Positions 27,707 through 36,930 of a stretch of DNA of 64,000 nt are shown here, piece after piece. The notes beneath the pieces were generated by a model that saw only the letters and a list, made by a program, of their open reading frames with translations, had not been told where the DNA came from and made no database searches. A program made the translations under genes and the position numbers. Source of the stretch: an uncultured Octadecabacter sp. Its GTDB lineage: Bacteria > Pseudomonadota > Alphaproteobacteria > Rhodobacterales > Rhodobacteraceae. Position 1 is the first letter of the stretch, and each line of letters opens with the position of its first letter. The stretch lies in contig CALAGN010000041.1 in assembly GCA_937891785.1 (NCBI GenBank), positions 1-64,000 on the forward strand, given 5' to 3'.

Positions 27707-29299
27707 TCAGACCTCAAAGGTAAGCGGTTTAACTTGGGTGAACAGCCCCGTCGCCTTGAGCTTTTTGATGATTGGCGCGGGCACCACATCATCTACGTAA
27801 AGCAGCGCAATCGCTTCGCCTTTGGCAGCGGACCGGCCAAGGGTAAAGTTCGCGATGTTGACGTTGTTTTCGCCCATCGTCATGCCCAAGGTGCCGATGA
27901 TACCGGGCACGTCTTCGTTGGTGGTATAAAGCATATGCGCGCCGACTTCGGCATCTATGTTGATACCTTTGATCTGGATAAAGCGCGGCTTGCCATCACT
28001 AAACACCGTGCCCGCAATCGACCGTTCGCGCTTGTCCGTCACGACTGTCACTTTGATATAACCGTCAAAGCTTCCTGACTGATCCTGCTTGGTCGTCGAA
28101 ATCTGGATGCCGCGTTCTTTGGCTATCACCGGCGCGCTGACCATATTGGTGTCGGGGTTGGCCTTTTTCATGATGCCCGCAATGGCCGCGGCAGTCAGCG
28201 CCTTAAGGTTCATTTCGCTGACAACACCGTCAAACAGGATGTTGATTGCTTTGATCGGTTCGTCCGTCATCTGACCGATAAAGTTGCCAAGATGGCCCGA
28301 CAGTTTGATCCACGGCCCCATGAATTTGGCTTCTTCGGCAGTCACGGACGGCATGTTGAGCGCGTTGGTCACGGCCCCCGTCAAAAGGTAGTCCGACATT
28401 TGTTCAGCAACTTGCAGCGCCACGTTTTCCTGCGCTTCGGTTGTGGCCGCGCCAAGGTGCGGCGTGACGACCACATTTGGCAGGTTGAACAGCGGGCTGT
28501 TTGTGGCTGGTTCGACGGCAAACACATCAAATGCCGCACCAGCGACGTGGCCGGACTTCAGCGCTTCGGCCAATGCGGCTTCGTCAACCAGCCCGCCCCG
28601 CGCGCAGTTCACGATCCGTACGCCCTTTTTCAGCTTGGCGATGTTTTCAGCTGACAGGATATTCGCGGTTTGGTCCGTGAGCGGCACATGCAACGTGATG
28701 AAATCAGCCTTGGCCAGCAATTCGTCCAGTTCGACCTTATGCACACCCATCTGCTCGGCTTTTTCTTCACCAAGGTAGGGGTCATAGGCCATGACTTTCA
28801 TCTTGAGGCCCAACGCGCGGTCACAGACAATCCCGCCGATATTGCCTGCGCCAATCACACCAAGGGTTTTGCCAGTCAGTTCGACGCCCATGAATTTCGA
28901 CTTTTCCCATTTTCCGGCATGGGTCGAAGCGCTGGCTTCGGGGATCTGGCGCGCCACGGAAAACATCATCGCAATGGCGTGTTCGGCGGTGGTGATCATG
29001 TTGCCAAACGGCGTGTTCATGACGATTATGCCAGCCTTTGAGGCCGCGTCTTTGTCCACGTTGTCAGTGCCAATGCCGGCGCGGCCGATCACCTTTAATT
29101 TGGTCGCCGCCTTGATCAATTTTTCAGTCGCTTTGGTGGCGCTGCGAATGGCAAGGCCGTCATATTGATCAATGATTGACAGCAGCTTTTCTTTGTCTTT
29201 GCCCAGTTCGGGCATGAAATCCACGTCGATTCCGCGATCGCGGAAAATCTGCACGGCGGTTTCAGAAAGTTTGTCGGAGACGAGTACTTTGGGAGCCAT
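27707..29299 (-). CDS. serA: D-3-phosphoglycerate dehydrogenase
   Basis: A 530-residue enzyme of the long SerA type: substrate-binding domain, NAD domain with GAGNIGGIVCDRA and the ARGGLVDEAAL and HLGAATTEAQ catalytic segments, an intervening domain, and a C-terminal ACT domain (GIIGTLGMTMGENNVNIANF) that senses serine in this family. It oxidises 3-phosphoglycerate to 3-phosphohydroxypyruvate, the first step of serine synthesis. serC is immediately upstream in the same direction, separated by two hairpins, so they are probably one operon. Confidence 0.97.
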   Translation of the reverse strand: MAPKVLVSDKLSETAVQIFRDRGIDVDFMPELGKDKEKLLSIIDQYDGLAIRSATKATEKLIKAATKLKVIGRAGIGTDNVDKDAASKAGIIVMNTPFGNMITTAEHAIAMMFSVARQIPEASASTHAGKWEKSKFMGVELTGKTLGVIGAGNIGGIVCDRALGLKMKVMAYDPYLGEEKAEQMGVHKVELDELLAKADFITLHVPLTDQTANILSAENIAKLKKGVRIVNCARGGLVDEAALAEALKSGHVAGAAFDVFAVEPATNSPLFNLPNVVVTPHLGAATTEAQENVALQVAEQMSDYLLTGAVTNALNMPSVTAEEAKFMGPWIKLSGHLGNFIGQMTDEPIKAINILFDGVVSEMNLKALTAAAIAGIMKKANPDTNMVSAPVIAKERGIQISTTKQDQSGSFDGYIKVTVVTDKRERSIAGTVFSDGKPRFIQIKGINIDAEVGAHMLYTTNEDVPGIIGTLGMTMGENNVNIANFTLGRSAAKGEAIALLYVDDVVPAPIIKKLKATGLFTQVKPLTFEV

Positions 29300-29328
29300 T
29301 TGTTTGGTCCTTGCTTATGAGTCGCGCG

Positions 29329-29383
29329 CCGGATTTGATCCGGGGCCTATTGTTGAAAGGGAGGGGCCCGGCGCAGGGCCGGG
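29329..29383 (-). promoter_or_regulatory. Two hairpins in the serC-serA gap
   Basis: CCGGAT/ATCCGG (29329-29343) with a three-base loop, and CCCGGC/GCCGGG (29367-29383) with a five-base loop, fill most of the 91-base gap. Both resemble GC-rich palindromes seen between operon genes in alphaproteobacteria. They may shield transcript ends or tune relative serC and serA expression. Confidence 0.45.
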
Positions 29384-29390
29384 ACGCATG

Positions 29391-30536
29391 TTATTGAACG
29401 GCGATTTCAGCCTCGAAGGCCCAGTCGAGCCATGGCAGCATCGCCTCAACGTCTGAGGTATCAATCGTGGCGCCGCACCAAATCCGCAGGCCCGCAGGGG
29501 CATCGCGGTAGGCACCAATATCAAGCGCCACACCTTCGTCGGCCAGTCGCTTGGCGACCGCTTTGGCAAAAGCAGCACCGTCGGCGATGCGATCATCGGT
29601 GAACTTTAGGCAAACGCTGGTATTGGACCGTGTGGCGGGATCAACGGCCAGATTGGCGATCCAGTCCCGTGCGGCACAGAAATTCCATACAGCACGCGCA
29701 TTGGCATCGGCGCGGTGGCGCAACCCGTCCAGCCCGCCGATGGATTTCGCCCATTTCAGCGCGAACAAATAGTCTTCGACACACAGCATCGACGGCGTGT
29801 TAATCGTCTCACCGACAAAAATGCCTTCGATCAGTTTGCCGCCTTTGGTCATGCGGAAAATTTTCGGCAGGGGCCAAGCAGGGGTGTAGCTTTCTAGCCG
29901 TTCAACGGCACGGGGCGACAGGATGATCATGCCATGCGCCGCCTCGCCACCCATGACTTTTTGCCAGCTGAATGTCGTCACATCCAGCTTGTCCCAAGGC
30001 AGGTCTTGGGCAAATGCGGCGCTGGTCGCGTCACAGATCGTCAGGCCCGCACGGCTCGCTGGGATTGCATCGCCATTGGCCATGCGTACGCCGGATGTTG
30101 TGCCGTTCCATGTGAAAACGACATCGTTGTCGTAGTTCAGGGCGGTCATATCGACAATCTTGCCATAATCAGCCGTATGCGCAGTGGCTTCGATCTTCAG
30201 TTGCTTGACCACATCCGTGACCCAGCCCGCGCCAAAGCTTTCCCAAGCGACCATTTCGGCAGGGCGTTCACCCAGCAGCGACCACATTGCCATTTCCATG
30301 GCACCCGTGTCGGATGCAGGCACGATGCCGATACGATAATCAGCGGGCACGCCCAAAATCTCGCGGGTGAGATCAATCGCTAGTTTGAGTTTGGCTTTCC
30401 CCTCGGCAGCGCGATGCGAACGGCCCAAAGGGGCGTCAGCCAATGCGTTCGGTGTCCATGTGGGGGGTTTGGCGCAGGGGCCAGAAGAAAAACGTGCGTT
30501 ATGCGGCCGCACGGCCGGTTTCGTCGTCGTCACCAT
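29391..30536 (-). CDS. serC: Phosphoserine aminotransferase
   Basis: A 381-residue class-V aminotransferase; the N-terminus [18 protein letters not shown] and [14 protein letters not shown] are typical of the alphaproteobacterial/archaeal SerC group, and [14 protein letters not shown] carries the pyridoxal phosphate lysine. It converts phosphohydroxypyruvate to phosphoserine. ATG 30536 has an AGGA-type site upstream; the 49 further residues in the open frame are poorly protein-like and fall in the structured leader. The transcript continues to serA. Confidence 0.94.
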   Translation of the reverse strand: MVTTTKPAVRPHNARFSSGPCAKPPTWTPNALADAPLGRSHRAAEGKAKLKLAIDLTREILGVPADYRIGIVPASDTGAMEMAMWSLLGERPAEMVAWESFGAGWVTDVVKQLKIEATAHTADYGKIVDMTALNYDNDVVFTWNGTTSGVRMANGDAIPASRAGLTICDATSAAFAQDLPWDKLDVTTFSWQKVMGGEAAHGMIILSPRAVERLESYTPAWPLPKIFRMTKGGKLIEGIFVGETINTPSMLCVEDYLFALKWAKSIGGLDGLRHRADANARAVWNFCAARDWIANLAVDPATRSNTSVCLKFTDDRIADGAAFAKAVAKRLADEGVALDIGAYRDAPAGLRIWCGATIDTSDVEAMLPWLDWAFEAEIAVQ

Positions 30537-30660
30537 TGCTGGTATCCTCACAGATATGCGCCCTTCGTTGGGGAAGGGTGTCCCAATGACGCTGATAGGC
30601 CCATTGCTGCGGCGCGGCAAGATGAAAAAAGGACCAAATGCGACGGAGTGAACTGCTTTT
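30537..30660 (-). promoter_or_regulatory. serC 5' leader with two hairpins, serC-motif candidate
   Basis: Between the divergent promoter region and the serC start lie a hairpin at 30604-30620 (seven pairs including one wobble) and a second at 30561-30578 (CCCTTC/GAAGGG, six-base loop), then the ribosome-binding site. A structured RNA named the serC motif has been described upstream of serC in alphaproteobacteria. Position and layout agree, but I cannot compare to its covariance model here. Confidence 0.4.
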
Positions 30661-30679
30661 CCGGCGTGTGGAGGGCTAG

Positions 30680-30703
30680 ACATATTAGTAAATATGAATA
30701 TGT
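30680..30703. promoter_or_regulatory. Inverted repeat between serC and the hydroxylase gene
   Basis: ACATATT (30680-30686) and AATATGT (30697-30703) are perfect inverted arms ten bases apart in an A+T-rich divergent promoter region. The right arm ends only seven bases before the ATG at 30711, so a bound repressor would affect that gene directly. Confidence 0.4.
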
Positions 30704-30710
30704 TTAGTTC

Positions 30711-31517
30711 ATGGATAACCTAATTGCACACGAAGCCCTGTGGAGGGGCGCTGTTTTTGTCGCGATCCTCGCGGCTATGGTTCTGTGGGAACTCGCAGCA
30801 CCTGCGCGCCGCACCGATATCCCGCGCTTGATTCGCTGGACGAACAACTTTGGGTTGGTCGTGCTGGATACGCTGGTCATGCGCCTTGTTTTCCCGATCC
30901 TTGCGGTCGGCGTTGCTGCCCTCGCAACGCAGCGCGGATGGGGGCTGTTTGGATGGCTAGATTTTTATAGTCTCTGGGCGGTGGTCATTGGCTTCCTGCT
31001 GCTTGACCTTGCTATCTATGCGCAACACATCGTGTTTCATAAGGTGCCGATCTTGTGGCGGTTGCACCGGATGCATCACACCGATCCGCACTTTGATATG
31101 AGCACGGCGCTGCGGTTTCACCCGATCGAAATTGTGCTGTCGATGGTCATCAAAATCGGTGTTGTTATTGCGCTTGGGCTTTCGCCCGTCACAATCATTC
31201 TGTTTGAAATTGCGCTGAACGGAACGGCACTTTTCAATCATTCCAACGCGCGTCTGCCTGCGTGGGCGGAAAAGCCGGTTCGTTGGCTGCTGGTCACGCC
31301 TGACATGCACCGCGTCCACCACTCTGAAATCCGCGCGGAAACTGACAGTAACTACGGATTTTGCCTGCCGTGGTGGGACAGAATATTCCGCACCTATCGC
31401 GACCAGCCCAAACTTGGCCATGACGATATGGTGATCGGTGTCGGCAAATACGGTGAACAGCGCGAACAGTGGCTTGACCGCCTGCTGATACAGCCGTTTC
31501 GGTCCGACCGAAAATAG
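30711..31517 (+). CDS. Sterol desaturase / fatty acid hydroxylase family protein
   Basis: A 268-residue membrane protein with four hydrophobic segments and the di-iron histidine boxes HIVFH, HRMHH ([20 protein letters not shown]) and HRVHHS. Family members hydroxylate or desaturate lipid chains or sterols. The actual lipid cannot be inferred. It diverges from serC and is followed by serB after 69 bases on the same strand. The N-terminus starts close to a palindromic operator candidate, with no clear Shine-Dalgarno. Confidence 0.88.
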   Translation: MDNLIAHEALWRGAVFVAILAAMVLWELAAPARRTDIPRLIRWTNNFGLVVLDTLVMRLVFPILAVGVAALATQRGWGLFGWLDFYSLWAVVIGFLLLDLAIYAQHIVFHKVPILWRLHRMHHTDPHFDMSTALRFHPIEIVLSMVIKIGVVIALGLSPVTIILFEIALNGTALFNHSNARLPAWAEKPVRWLLVTPDMHRVHHSEIRAETDSNYGFCLPWWDRIFRTYRDQPKLGHDDMVIGVGKYGEQREQWLDRLLIQPFRSDRK

Positions 31518-31586
31518 GGCAACACACGATCCTCTGGTGCCTTTGGTCAAGATGTGCTTTTTGCACTCCGAACCAAAGGATTGATC

Positions 31587-32456
31587 ATGTTCGTTGCATC
31601 CCTGATTGCCAAAGCTGGTGGGCTTGATCCCGCGCTTGTCCACGCCCTGCGCAATGCCTGGGGCGGTGGCGATGCGATCTGGCTGTCACCGGACGAGGCG
31701 GCGGAATTCGCGCTCGCCCGACTACCCGACAATATGGCCGAGGTTTGGACAGACCTGCAAACCCAATCCGTCGATCTGGTTGTTCAACCGATCGCGAACC
31801 GTCGCAAAAAGATGCTGATCGCCGATATGGACAGCACGATGATACAACAGGAATGCATTGATGAACTGGCCGACGAGGCGGGCGTTGGCGCGCGTGTTGC
31901 TGACATTACCGCACGCGCCATGAACGGCGAGTTGGATTTTGAGGGTGCGATTGATGAACGCGTGAGCCTGCTTGCCGGACTGGGCGTGGATATCATCGAC
32001 CATGTGCTGGACACGCGCATCACCTACATGCCCGGCGGGCGCGAGTTGGTGCAAACGATGAAGGCACAGGGGGCCTATGCGGCGCTCGTGTCCGGTGGGT
32101 TTACGGCTTTCACCGCCAAAGTTGCTGTTGATCTGGGGTTCGATGAAAACCGCGCCAACACGCTTGGCGTTGAGGGTGGCAAGCTCACAGGGCAAGTCGT
32201 GCGCCCGATCCTTGGACAAGCGGCCAAGCTGAACGCGCTGAACGAGATTGCCGCGCGGCTTGTCATTGACCCAAGTGACGCGCTCGCCGTGGGTGACGGC
32301 ATGAACGATCTGCTGATGTTGTCCAATGCGGGAACGGGTGTGGCGCTGCATGGCAAGCCCGCGTTGCAAGCTAAATGCGATGTGCGGATAAATCACGGCG
32401 ATCTGACCGCGCTCTTGTTCATCCAAGGCTATGCCCGCGACGAATTCATTACCTAA
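31587..32456 (+). CDS. serB: Phosphoserine phosphatase
   Basis: A 289-residue HAD phosphatase. DMDSTMIQQECIDELAD holds the nucleophile aspartate; later motifs are LVSGGFTAFT, the lysine in LGQAAKLNAL, and GDGMNDLLML. It hydrolyses phosphoserine to serine, the last step after the nearby serA and serC. ATG 31587 with AAAGGA seven bases upstream is preferred over the GTG-like open start 33 bases earlier. Its stop TAA overlaps the next start (TAATG). Confidence 0.96.
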   Translation: MFVASLIAKAGGLDPALVHALRNAWGGGDAIWLSPDEAAEFALARLPDNMAEVWTDLQTQSVDLVVQPIANRRKKMLIADMDSTMIQQECIDELADEAGVGARVADITARAMNGELDFEGAIDERVSLLAGLGVDIIDHVLDTRITYMPGGRELVQTMKAQGAYAALVSGGFTAFTAKVAVDLGFDENRANTLGVEGGKLTGQVVRPILGQAAKLNALNEIAARLVIDPSDALAVGDGMNDLLMLSNAGTGVALHGKPALQAKCDVRINHGDLTALLFIQGYARDEFIT

Positions 32457-33214
32457 TGTTTGAGGTCAGTACCGAAATTCTTTTGCTGCTGATGGCGGCG
32501 GCCTTTGTCGCGGGGATTGTCGATTCGATCGCCGGTGGTGGTGGTTTGATCACACTGCCGGTTTTGGTGATTGCGGGTGCGCCGCCCCTCACGGCGATTG
32601 CAACGAACAAAGTGCAAGGTGTGTTTGGCGCGGCCACGGCGGCCTTTACCTATGCGCGCGGCGGACATGTGAATCTACGCCGTCAATGGAAGGCCGCCCT
32701 CGTCGCATTCGTCGCTGCCATCATCGGCGCACTGCTCACATCCTCGCTGCCGACCGAAGTGATCCGCTTTGGACTGCCTGTCCTGCTCATCGCGATTGCG
32801 TTGTTCTTTGCGCTGAAACCGGGCCTGAACGATCTGGACCGTACCGCGCGACTGACACCGCTGGCATTCACCCTCACGCTTGTTCCGCTAATCGGATTTT
32901 ATGACGGACTGATCGGGCCGGGGGCTGGATCGTTTTATATGATCGGCTTTGTGGCGCTTGCAGGGTATGGCGTGCTCAAGGCCACTGCCCACACCAAGCT
33001 GCTTAACTTCGCGAGTAACTTTGGCGGCATCGTCGCCTATGCGATCGTAGCACAACCTTGGTGGTTTGTCGGCTTGGCGATGGGCGCGGCACAAATAGCT
33101 GGGGCCTATGTGGGGTCACGTCTTGCCATGCGGATCGGGTCGCGGCTGATCAAACCACTGGTGGTGATTGCTGCAACCGCGCTGGCCCTGAAACTGGTCT
33201 GGGATATGATCTAA
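32456..33214 (+). CDS. TSUP (TauE/SafE) family permease
   Basis: A 252-residue membrane protein with about eight hydrophobic helices and the TSUP pattern AGIVDSIAGGGGLITLPVL near residue 20, repeated in the second half as YDGLIGPGAGSFYMIGF. The family exports sulfite, sulfoacetate or related anions, but the substrate here is unknown. It starts on the last base of the serB stop, so translation is coupled. The end overlaps the convergent asparaginase by four bases. Confidence 0.9.
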   Translation: MFEVSTEILLLLMAAAFVAGIVDSIAGGGGLITLPVLVIAGAPPLTAIATNKVQGVFGAATAAFTYARGGHVNLRRQWKAALVAFVAAIIGALLTSSLPTEVIRFGLPVLLIAIALFFALKPGLNDLDRTARLTPLAFTLTLVPLIGFYDGLIGPGAGSFYMIGFVALAGYGVLKATAHTKLLNFASNFGGIVAYAIVAQPWWFVGLAMGAAQIAGAYVGSRLAMRIGSRLIKPLVVIAATALALKLVWDMI

Positions 33215-34197
33215 AGAACAGGGTGCATCTCGCCTGTGTCCCATCCATTCCGGTTCAAAATACGCGGTGTCCGGTATTTCATCGCGGTCGGGTGATTTGG
33301 GTCCAACACTCCAAGACGCACGAGTATATCGGCAATGACGCAATCACGCGCACGGCCAGCCCCGTCTACGATCTTGAGAGCGACGCCAATGCGTTGTTCT
33401 GGGATGATTGCGACAAAGACCCCCTCGGCCCCTGATTTCACAACCACCTTACCCTCCATAGCTTCCATCAGGTCGGTGCTGGACTGCGCCTTGCCCGCGA
33501 CAAGTTCGGGAAAGGTGGCAATGGCCTGCGTCAGCCGCGCGGCGGATCTTGAACGTAGGTCGTTGCGGTCCTGTGCGGTGGCAAAAAACGCCATAGCACG
33601 AGCAAGGCCGTGTACTGTTGTCGCAAAGTTCGGGGCCGAGCATCCGTCGATGCCGTGACGCGGGCTGTCTGCCTGCGTCACATCTTCGAATGACTGTTTG
33701 AAGGCAACCTGAAGCGGGTGATCAATCTCAACGTATTCGGGTCCCGCCTTCAAGTGTTTGACCACAGTCAGGAAGCCTGAGTGTTTGCCCGAACATTCGT
33801 TGTGGTACTGGCACGGGCTGCTGTCAGTTTTGATCAACGCGTTACGCGCGTCGATGTCGGCAGGCGCGGCAGGGCCGCATCGAAAATCACTATCTGTAAA
33901 GCCCAGTGTTGCGATCCAATTACGCACAAGGGTTGTGTGGACAGCTGCCGCGCTATGGGATGCGCAGGCCAGGGCAAGCTGTTCATCATTCAACCCAAAG
34001 GCATCCGCCGCACCACTTTCCAGCAGCGGCAGGGCTTGGATCATCTTGCAAGACGAGCGTGGAAAAATCACCGTGTCGGGGTCGCCCCAGGCCTCAATAA
34101 TCTGCCCCGAGCCATCACAAATCACCGCATGTCCTTGATGCGCGGATTCCAACATCCCGCCACGCCATAGTTCGACCAAAGTAACAGGTTTGCCCAT
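33211..34197 (-). CDS. Asparaginase, Rhizobium-type
   Basis: A 328-residue protein of the PF06089 type, unrelated to E. coli AnsA/AnsB. Key segments are PRSSCKMIQALPLLESG, with the Ser-x-x-Lys tandem of this group, the cysteine- and histidine-rich CQYHNECSGKHSGFL, and GIDGCSAPNF. Members hydrolyse asparagine to aspartate and ammonia and use a zinc-assisted serine mechanism. A small gap separates it from the divergent ialB-like gene. Confidence 0.9.
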   Translation of the reverse strand: MGKPVTLVELWRGGMLESAHQGHAVICDGSGQIIEAWGDPDTVIFPRSSCKMIQALPLLESGAADAFGLNDEQLALACASHSAAAVHTTLVRNWIATLGFTDSDFRCGPAAPADIDARNALIKTDSSPCQYHNECSGKHSGFLTVVKHLKAGPEYVEIDHPLQVAFKQSFEDVTQADSPRHGIDGCSAPNFATTVHGLARAMAFFATAQDRNDLRSRSAARLTQAIATFPELVAGKAQSSTDLMEAMEGKVVVKSGAEGVFVAIIPEQRIGVALKIVDGAGRARDCVIADILVRLGVLDPNHPTAMKYRTPRILNRNGWDTGEMHPVL

Positions 34198-34388
34198 TTC
34201 GCTCTCCTAAAGGTGATTTCAGCGGCTTTCCGCGCAATTAGGGGGGGTAATAAGGCTTTCCCCTAGGCGCAAATTCTTGTTATCCCTACACGTATCGAGT
34301 TGAAATACGTCAGACCAGCCGTAAGATGCCACAAGATGTATCAGGCGGGCCAGACACCAGAGGCAAAGACAGCTTGGAGGCTGTAGAT

Positions 34389-34919
34389 ATGACTTCAGCA
34401 TTTTCACGTGTGATTGGCGTTGCGACCGCCCTCATGATTGCGGGCAGCGTTTCCGCACAAGACGAAAGCGCCAACCGCGTTGCTGCAAATACCGATTGGT
34501 CCGTTTTTGTCGAAGACAGCCCGCAAGAGTGCTGGGGCGTTTCAGCCCCCAAGGAAACTGTCAACACACTTGACGGTCAGCCCGTCGCAGTGCGTCGCAG
34601 TGAAATCCTGCTGTTTGTCTTTTACCGTCCGGGTGCGGGCGTTCGGGGCCAAGTAACATTTACAGGCGGCTACCCTTTCGCGGGCGGCTCGACGGTGGAA
34701 ATGGACATCGGCGGCACCAAGTTTGAGCTGTTCACCGAAAGCGAATGGGCTTGGCCCGCCACCCCCGAAGATGACGCGGCTATCGTCGCCGCTATGCGTC
34801 GCGGTGCCGGTGCCATCCTGACTGCACGTTCGGGGCGCGGCACACAGACAGTCGATTCGTTCTCGCTCGTGGGCTTTACGGCCGCCATTGAAGAGGCCGA
34901 GCGCCGCTGCGCTAGCTAG
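34389..34919 (+). CDS. Invasion-associated locus B (IalB) family protein
   Basis: A 176-residue secreted protein: signal peptide through VSAQDES, then the IalB-like [18 protein letters not shown], the [14 protein letters not shown] strand and a late [19 protein letters not shown]. IalB proteins occur in many non-pathogenic alphaproteobacteria and are periplasmic proteins of uncertain role. GGAGG eight bases before the ATG at 34389 supports the start; the longer open frame runs upstream without a ribosome-binding site. Confidence 0.85.
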   Translation: MTSAFSRVIGVATALMIAGSVSAQDESANRVAANTDWSVFVEDSPQECWGVSAPKETVNTLDGQPVAVRRSEILLFVFYRPGAGVRGQVTFTGGYPFAGGSTVEMDIGGTKFELFTESEWAWPATPEDDAAIVAAMRRGAGAILTARSGRGTQTVDSFSLVGFTAAIEEAERRCAS

Positions 34920-34946
34920 GCCACGCAATATCACCAAGAATTCAAC

Positions 34947-34975
34947 GGGGTCGGTTTTCTTTGGAAACCGGCCCC
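34947..34975 (+). terminator. 13-bp hairpin between ialB-like gene and rlmN
   Basis: GGGGTCGGTTTTC (34947-34959) pairs with GAAACCGGCCCC-side sequence (34963-34975) around a three-base loop, with two G-T pairs. No T run follows on either strand, so efficiency is uncertain. Confidence 0.5.
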
Positions 34976-35022
34976 GAATCCTATATGGGACCACTTCTAA
35001 CCCTAACCCCCCGAGGTTCACC

Positions 35023-36210
35023 ATGTCGGCCACTGCACCGATCACCCAAGATGTCATGACCATCAAGCGCGTCCTTCCCGACGGGCCAACAAATATCGTC
35101 GGCCTGACCCGCGATGCCATGCATGATGCTCTGATCGCGGCTGGTACGCCCGAAAAGCAAGCCAAGATGCGGGTGAACCAGATCTGGCAGTGGATTTACC
35201 ATTGGGGCGTGCGTGATTTCGCCGAAATGACGAACCTGTCCAAGGGTTTCCGCGCAAAACTGGCCGATACCTTCGTGATTGCCCTGCCCGAAGTCGTGAC
35301 CCGCGAGGTCAGCAAAGACGGAACCCGCAAATATCTGGTGCGCATTGCAGGCGGTCACGAGGTCGAGGTGGTCTATATCCCCGAAACCGATCGCGGCACG
35401 CTGTGCATTTCCAGCCAAGTCGGTTGCACGCTGACATGCAGTTTTTGTCACACCGGAACCCAGAAACTGGTTCGCAATCTGACTGCGGGTGAAATCATCG
35501 GTCAGGTCATGTTGGCCCGCGATGATCTGGACGGCTGGCCCGAAAAGGGCATCAGCACCGCTGATCAGGCCCCGCGCCTGCTGTCCAACGTCGTACTGAT
35601 GGGCATGGGCGAGCCACTTTATAATTTCGAAAACGTGCGCGATGCGATGAAGATCGCGATGGACGGCGAAGGCATCGCCCTGTCGCGTCGCCGCATCACG
35701 CTGTCTACTTCTGGCGTCGTTCCCGAAATCGCGCGCACAGCGCAGGAAATCGGCTGCCAACTGGCGGTGTCGTTCCACGCTACGACCGATGAAGTGCGCG
35801 ATACGCTGGTGCCAATCAACAAGCGCTGGAATATTGAAGCCCTGCTGAACGTCCTGCGCGAATACCCCAAGGTTTCCAATTCAGAACGGATCACGTTTGA
35901 ATATGTGATGCTGAAAGATGTGAACGACAGCGACGAAGATGCGCGACGTTTGGTGAAACTGATTGACGGAATCCCCGCCAAGATCAACTTGATCCCGTTC
36001 AACGAATGGCCCGGCGCACCCTACACACGCAGTGACAAAGCGCGGATCGAAGCATTCGCCGAAATCGTCTATCGTGCTGGATACGCCAGCCCGATCCGCC
36101 GTCCACGCGGCGAAGATATCATGGCCGCCTGCGGTCAGCTGAAATCGGCTACGGAACGTGAACGTAAATCGCGCAAACAGATCGAGGCCGAAACAGGCAC
36201 GGGTCGCTAA
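35023..36210 (+). CDS. rlmN: Dual-specificity 23S rRNA/tRNA methyltransferase RlmN
   Basis: A 395-residue radical SAM enzyme. The [4Fe-4S] cysteines lie in [11 protein letters not shown], the glycine-rich SAM segment in [13 protein letters not shown], and the C-terminal methyl-carrying cysteine in DIMAACGQL. It methylates A2503 of 23S rRNA and A37 of some tRNAs. GAGG seven bases before ATG 35023 fixes the start; the open frame begins much earlier at 34888 but has no such site. Length fits the family. Confidence 0.97.
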   Translation: MSATAPITQDVMTIKRVLPDGPTNIVGLTRDAMHDALIAAGTPEKQAKMRVNQIWQWIYHWGVRDFAEMTNLSKGFRAKLADTFVIALPEVVTREVSKDGTRKYLVRIAGGHEVEVVYIPETDRGTLCISSQVGCTLTCSFCHTGTQKLVRNLTAGEIIGQVMLARDDLDGWPEKGISTADQAPRLLSNVVLMGMGEPLYNFENVRDAMKIAMDGEGIALSRRRITLSTSGVVPEIARTAQEIGCQLAVSFHATTDEVRDTLVPINKRWNIEALLNVLREYPKVSNSERITFEYVMLKDVNDSDEDARRLVKLIDGIPAKINLIPFNEWPGAPYTRSDKARIEAFAEIVYRAGYASPIRRPRGEDIMAACGQLKSATERERKSRKQIEAETGTGR

Positions 36211-36501
36211 CCCCCCGCCAATTTCGCTTTTTGGGATAGAATGCAAACAGGTCCGTTTCGATTGTGATCCTGTTTTGTAGATCCACGCCATGGCGCTTTT
36301 CAGTCTTTGTCATGCAATCATAGGCATAGACGTCGTGGCGACCCTTCAAAAGTAGGACATAATCCGAATTTTCAAATTATAATCGGAACCGTTCCAGAAA
36401 CCCCAACATGCTTCGCGGCGGGTATTGCTGTGCAAACCGCACGGCTTCGAATTCGAAACCTGTTAACCGACGATTCAGTAGAATCGCGCCACGTTGGCAG
36501 C
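36211..36501. other. Intergenic region with a 12-bp palindrome
   Basis: This stretch after rlmN is more A+T-rich than its surroundings. A minus-strand open frame starting with TTG at 36349 is not convincing. TTCGAATTCGAA at 36446-36457 is a perfect palindrome 44 bases before the small gene at 36502. No RNA gene is visible. Confidence 0.6.
36446..36457. promoter_or_regulatory. Perfect 12-bp palindrome TTCGAATTCGAA
   Basis: The perfect dyad sits just upstream of a small gene that may encode a DNA-binding protein. Such an arrangement is common for autoregulators; binding is inferred, not shown. Confidence 0.35.
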
Positions 36502-36705
36502 ATGGATCAAACACTCACAGTTCAATTGAAAATTGCCGCCCCTATGGAAGAAGCATTGCGCCTGGCCGCTCGGGAAGATGAAACAACCCTTGGTCATGTG
36601 GTGCGTGACGCAATCGCGCGCGAAATCAGGCGACGGCGACTTATTCAAGCTGCCGCTGCCAAAATTCCACGTGGTGGCCCGAATGAACCAGTCATGGCAT
36701 CTTAG
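36502..36705 (+). CDS. Small ribbon-helix-helix-like protein
   Basis: A 67-residue protein. A likely strand (QTLTVQLKIA) is followed by two helices (PMEEALRLAAREDETTLGHV and RDAIAREIRRRRLIQAA), the layout of Arc/MetJ/CopG-type DNA-binding proteins. ATG 36502 starts the compact part; the longer open frame from 36307 has no protein-like sequence. No clear Shine-Dalgarno is seen. No toxin gene follows, so an antitoxin role is unsupported; a palindrome lies upstream. Confidence 0.5.
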   Translation: MDQTLTVQLKIAAPMEEALRLAAREDETTLGHVVRDAIAREIRRRRLIQAAAAKIPRGGPNEPVMAS

Positions 36706-36863
36706 GCCAGCAACGCCCACGCCTCGTCTGCAGATAGTATGGCAGGGCGTTCGCAGGTCGCTGTCATATCGACAAAGCTGCGGGTTTCGGCCGCGCGCAA
36801 GGTGCCGGTCACGACCTCAACTGCATGCACAGCGGTAGTTGGCGCGCGGCGTTCCCCTGTCAT
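36702..36863 (-). CDS. 53-residue ORF after a P-loop fragment
   Basis: ATG at 36863 opens two bases after the stop of the P-loop fragment (TAGGATG) and the frame ends in TAA at 36702, overlapping the convergent small gene by four bases. The second half (VVTGTLRAAETRSFVDMTAT and DEAWALLA) looks like a protein C-terminus rather than random sequence. It may be the remains of a longer gene. No family is recognised. Confidence 0.3.
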   Translation of the reverse strand: MTGERRAPTTAVHAVEVVTGTLRAAETRSFVDMTATCERPAILSADEAWALLA

Positions 36864-36864
36864 C

Positions 36865-36930
36865 CTAATTCGCGACGCCAATCGTCGTCTTGCCCGATCC
36901 CGACACGCCCTTGACCAGAACTGCGCGCAT
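36865..36930 (-). pseudogene. Truncated P-loop kinase N-terminus (gluconokinase-like)
   Basis: The 21-codon frame starts with ATG overlapping the TGA of the LOG-family gene (TGATG) and contains a complete Walker A motif, VKGVSGSGKTTIG, then stops with TAG. The wording resembles the first residues of gluconate kinases (GntK), whose P-loop lies right at the N-terminus. The rest of the kinase (about 150 residues) is absent. A gene remnant is the simplest reading. Confidence 0.5.

Noticed and set aside
36149-36349. Minus-strand open frame of 66 residues after rlmN
   Set aside because: It starts with TTG without a ribosome-binding site and overlaps the conserved rlmN end.
36502-36863. Toxin-antitoxin pair formed by the small RHH-like gene and the minus-strand 53-residue ORF
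   Set aside because: The two are convergent and no toxin family is recognisable.
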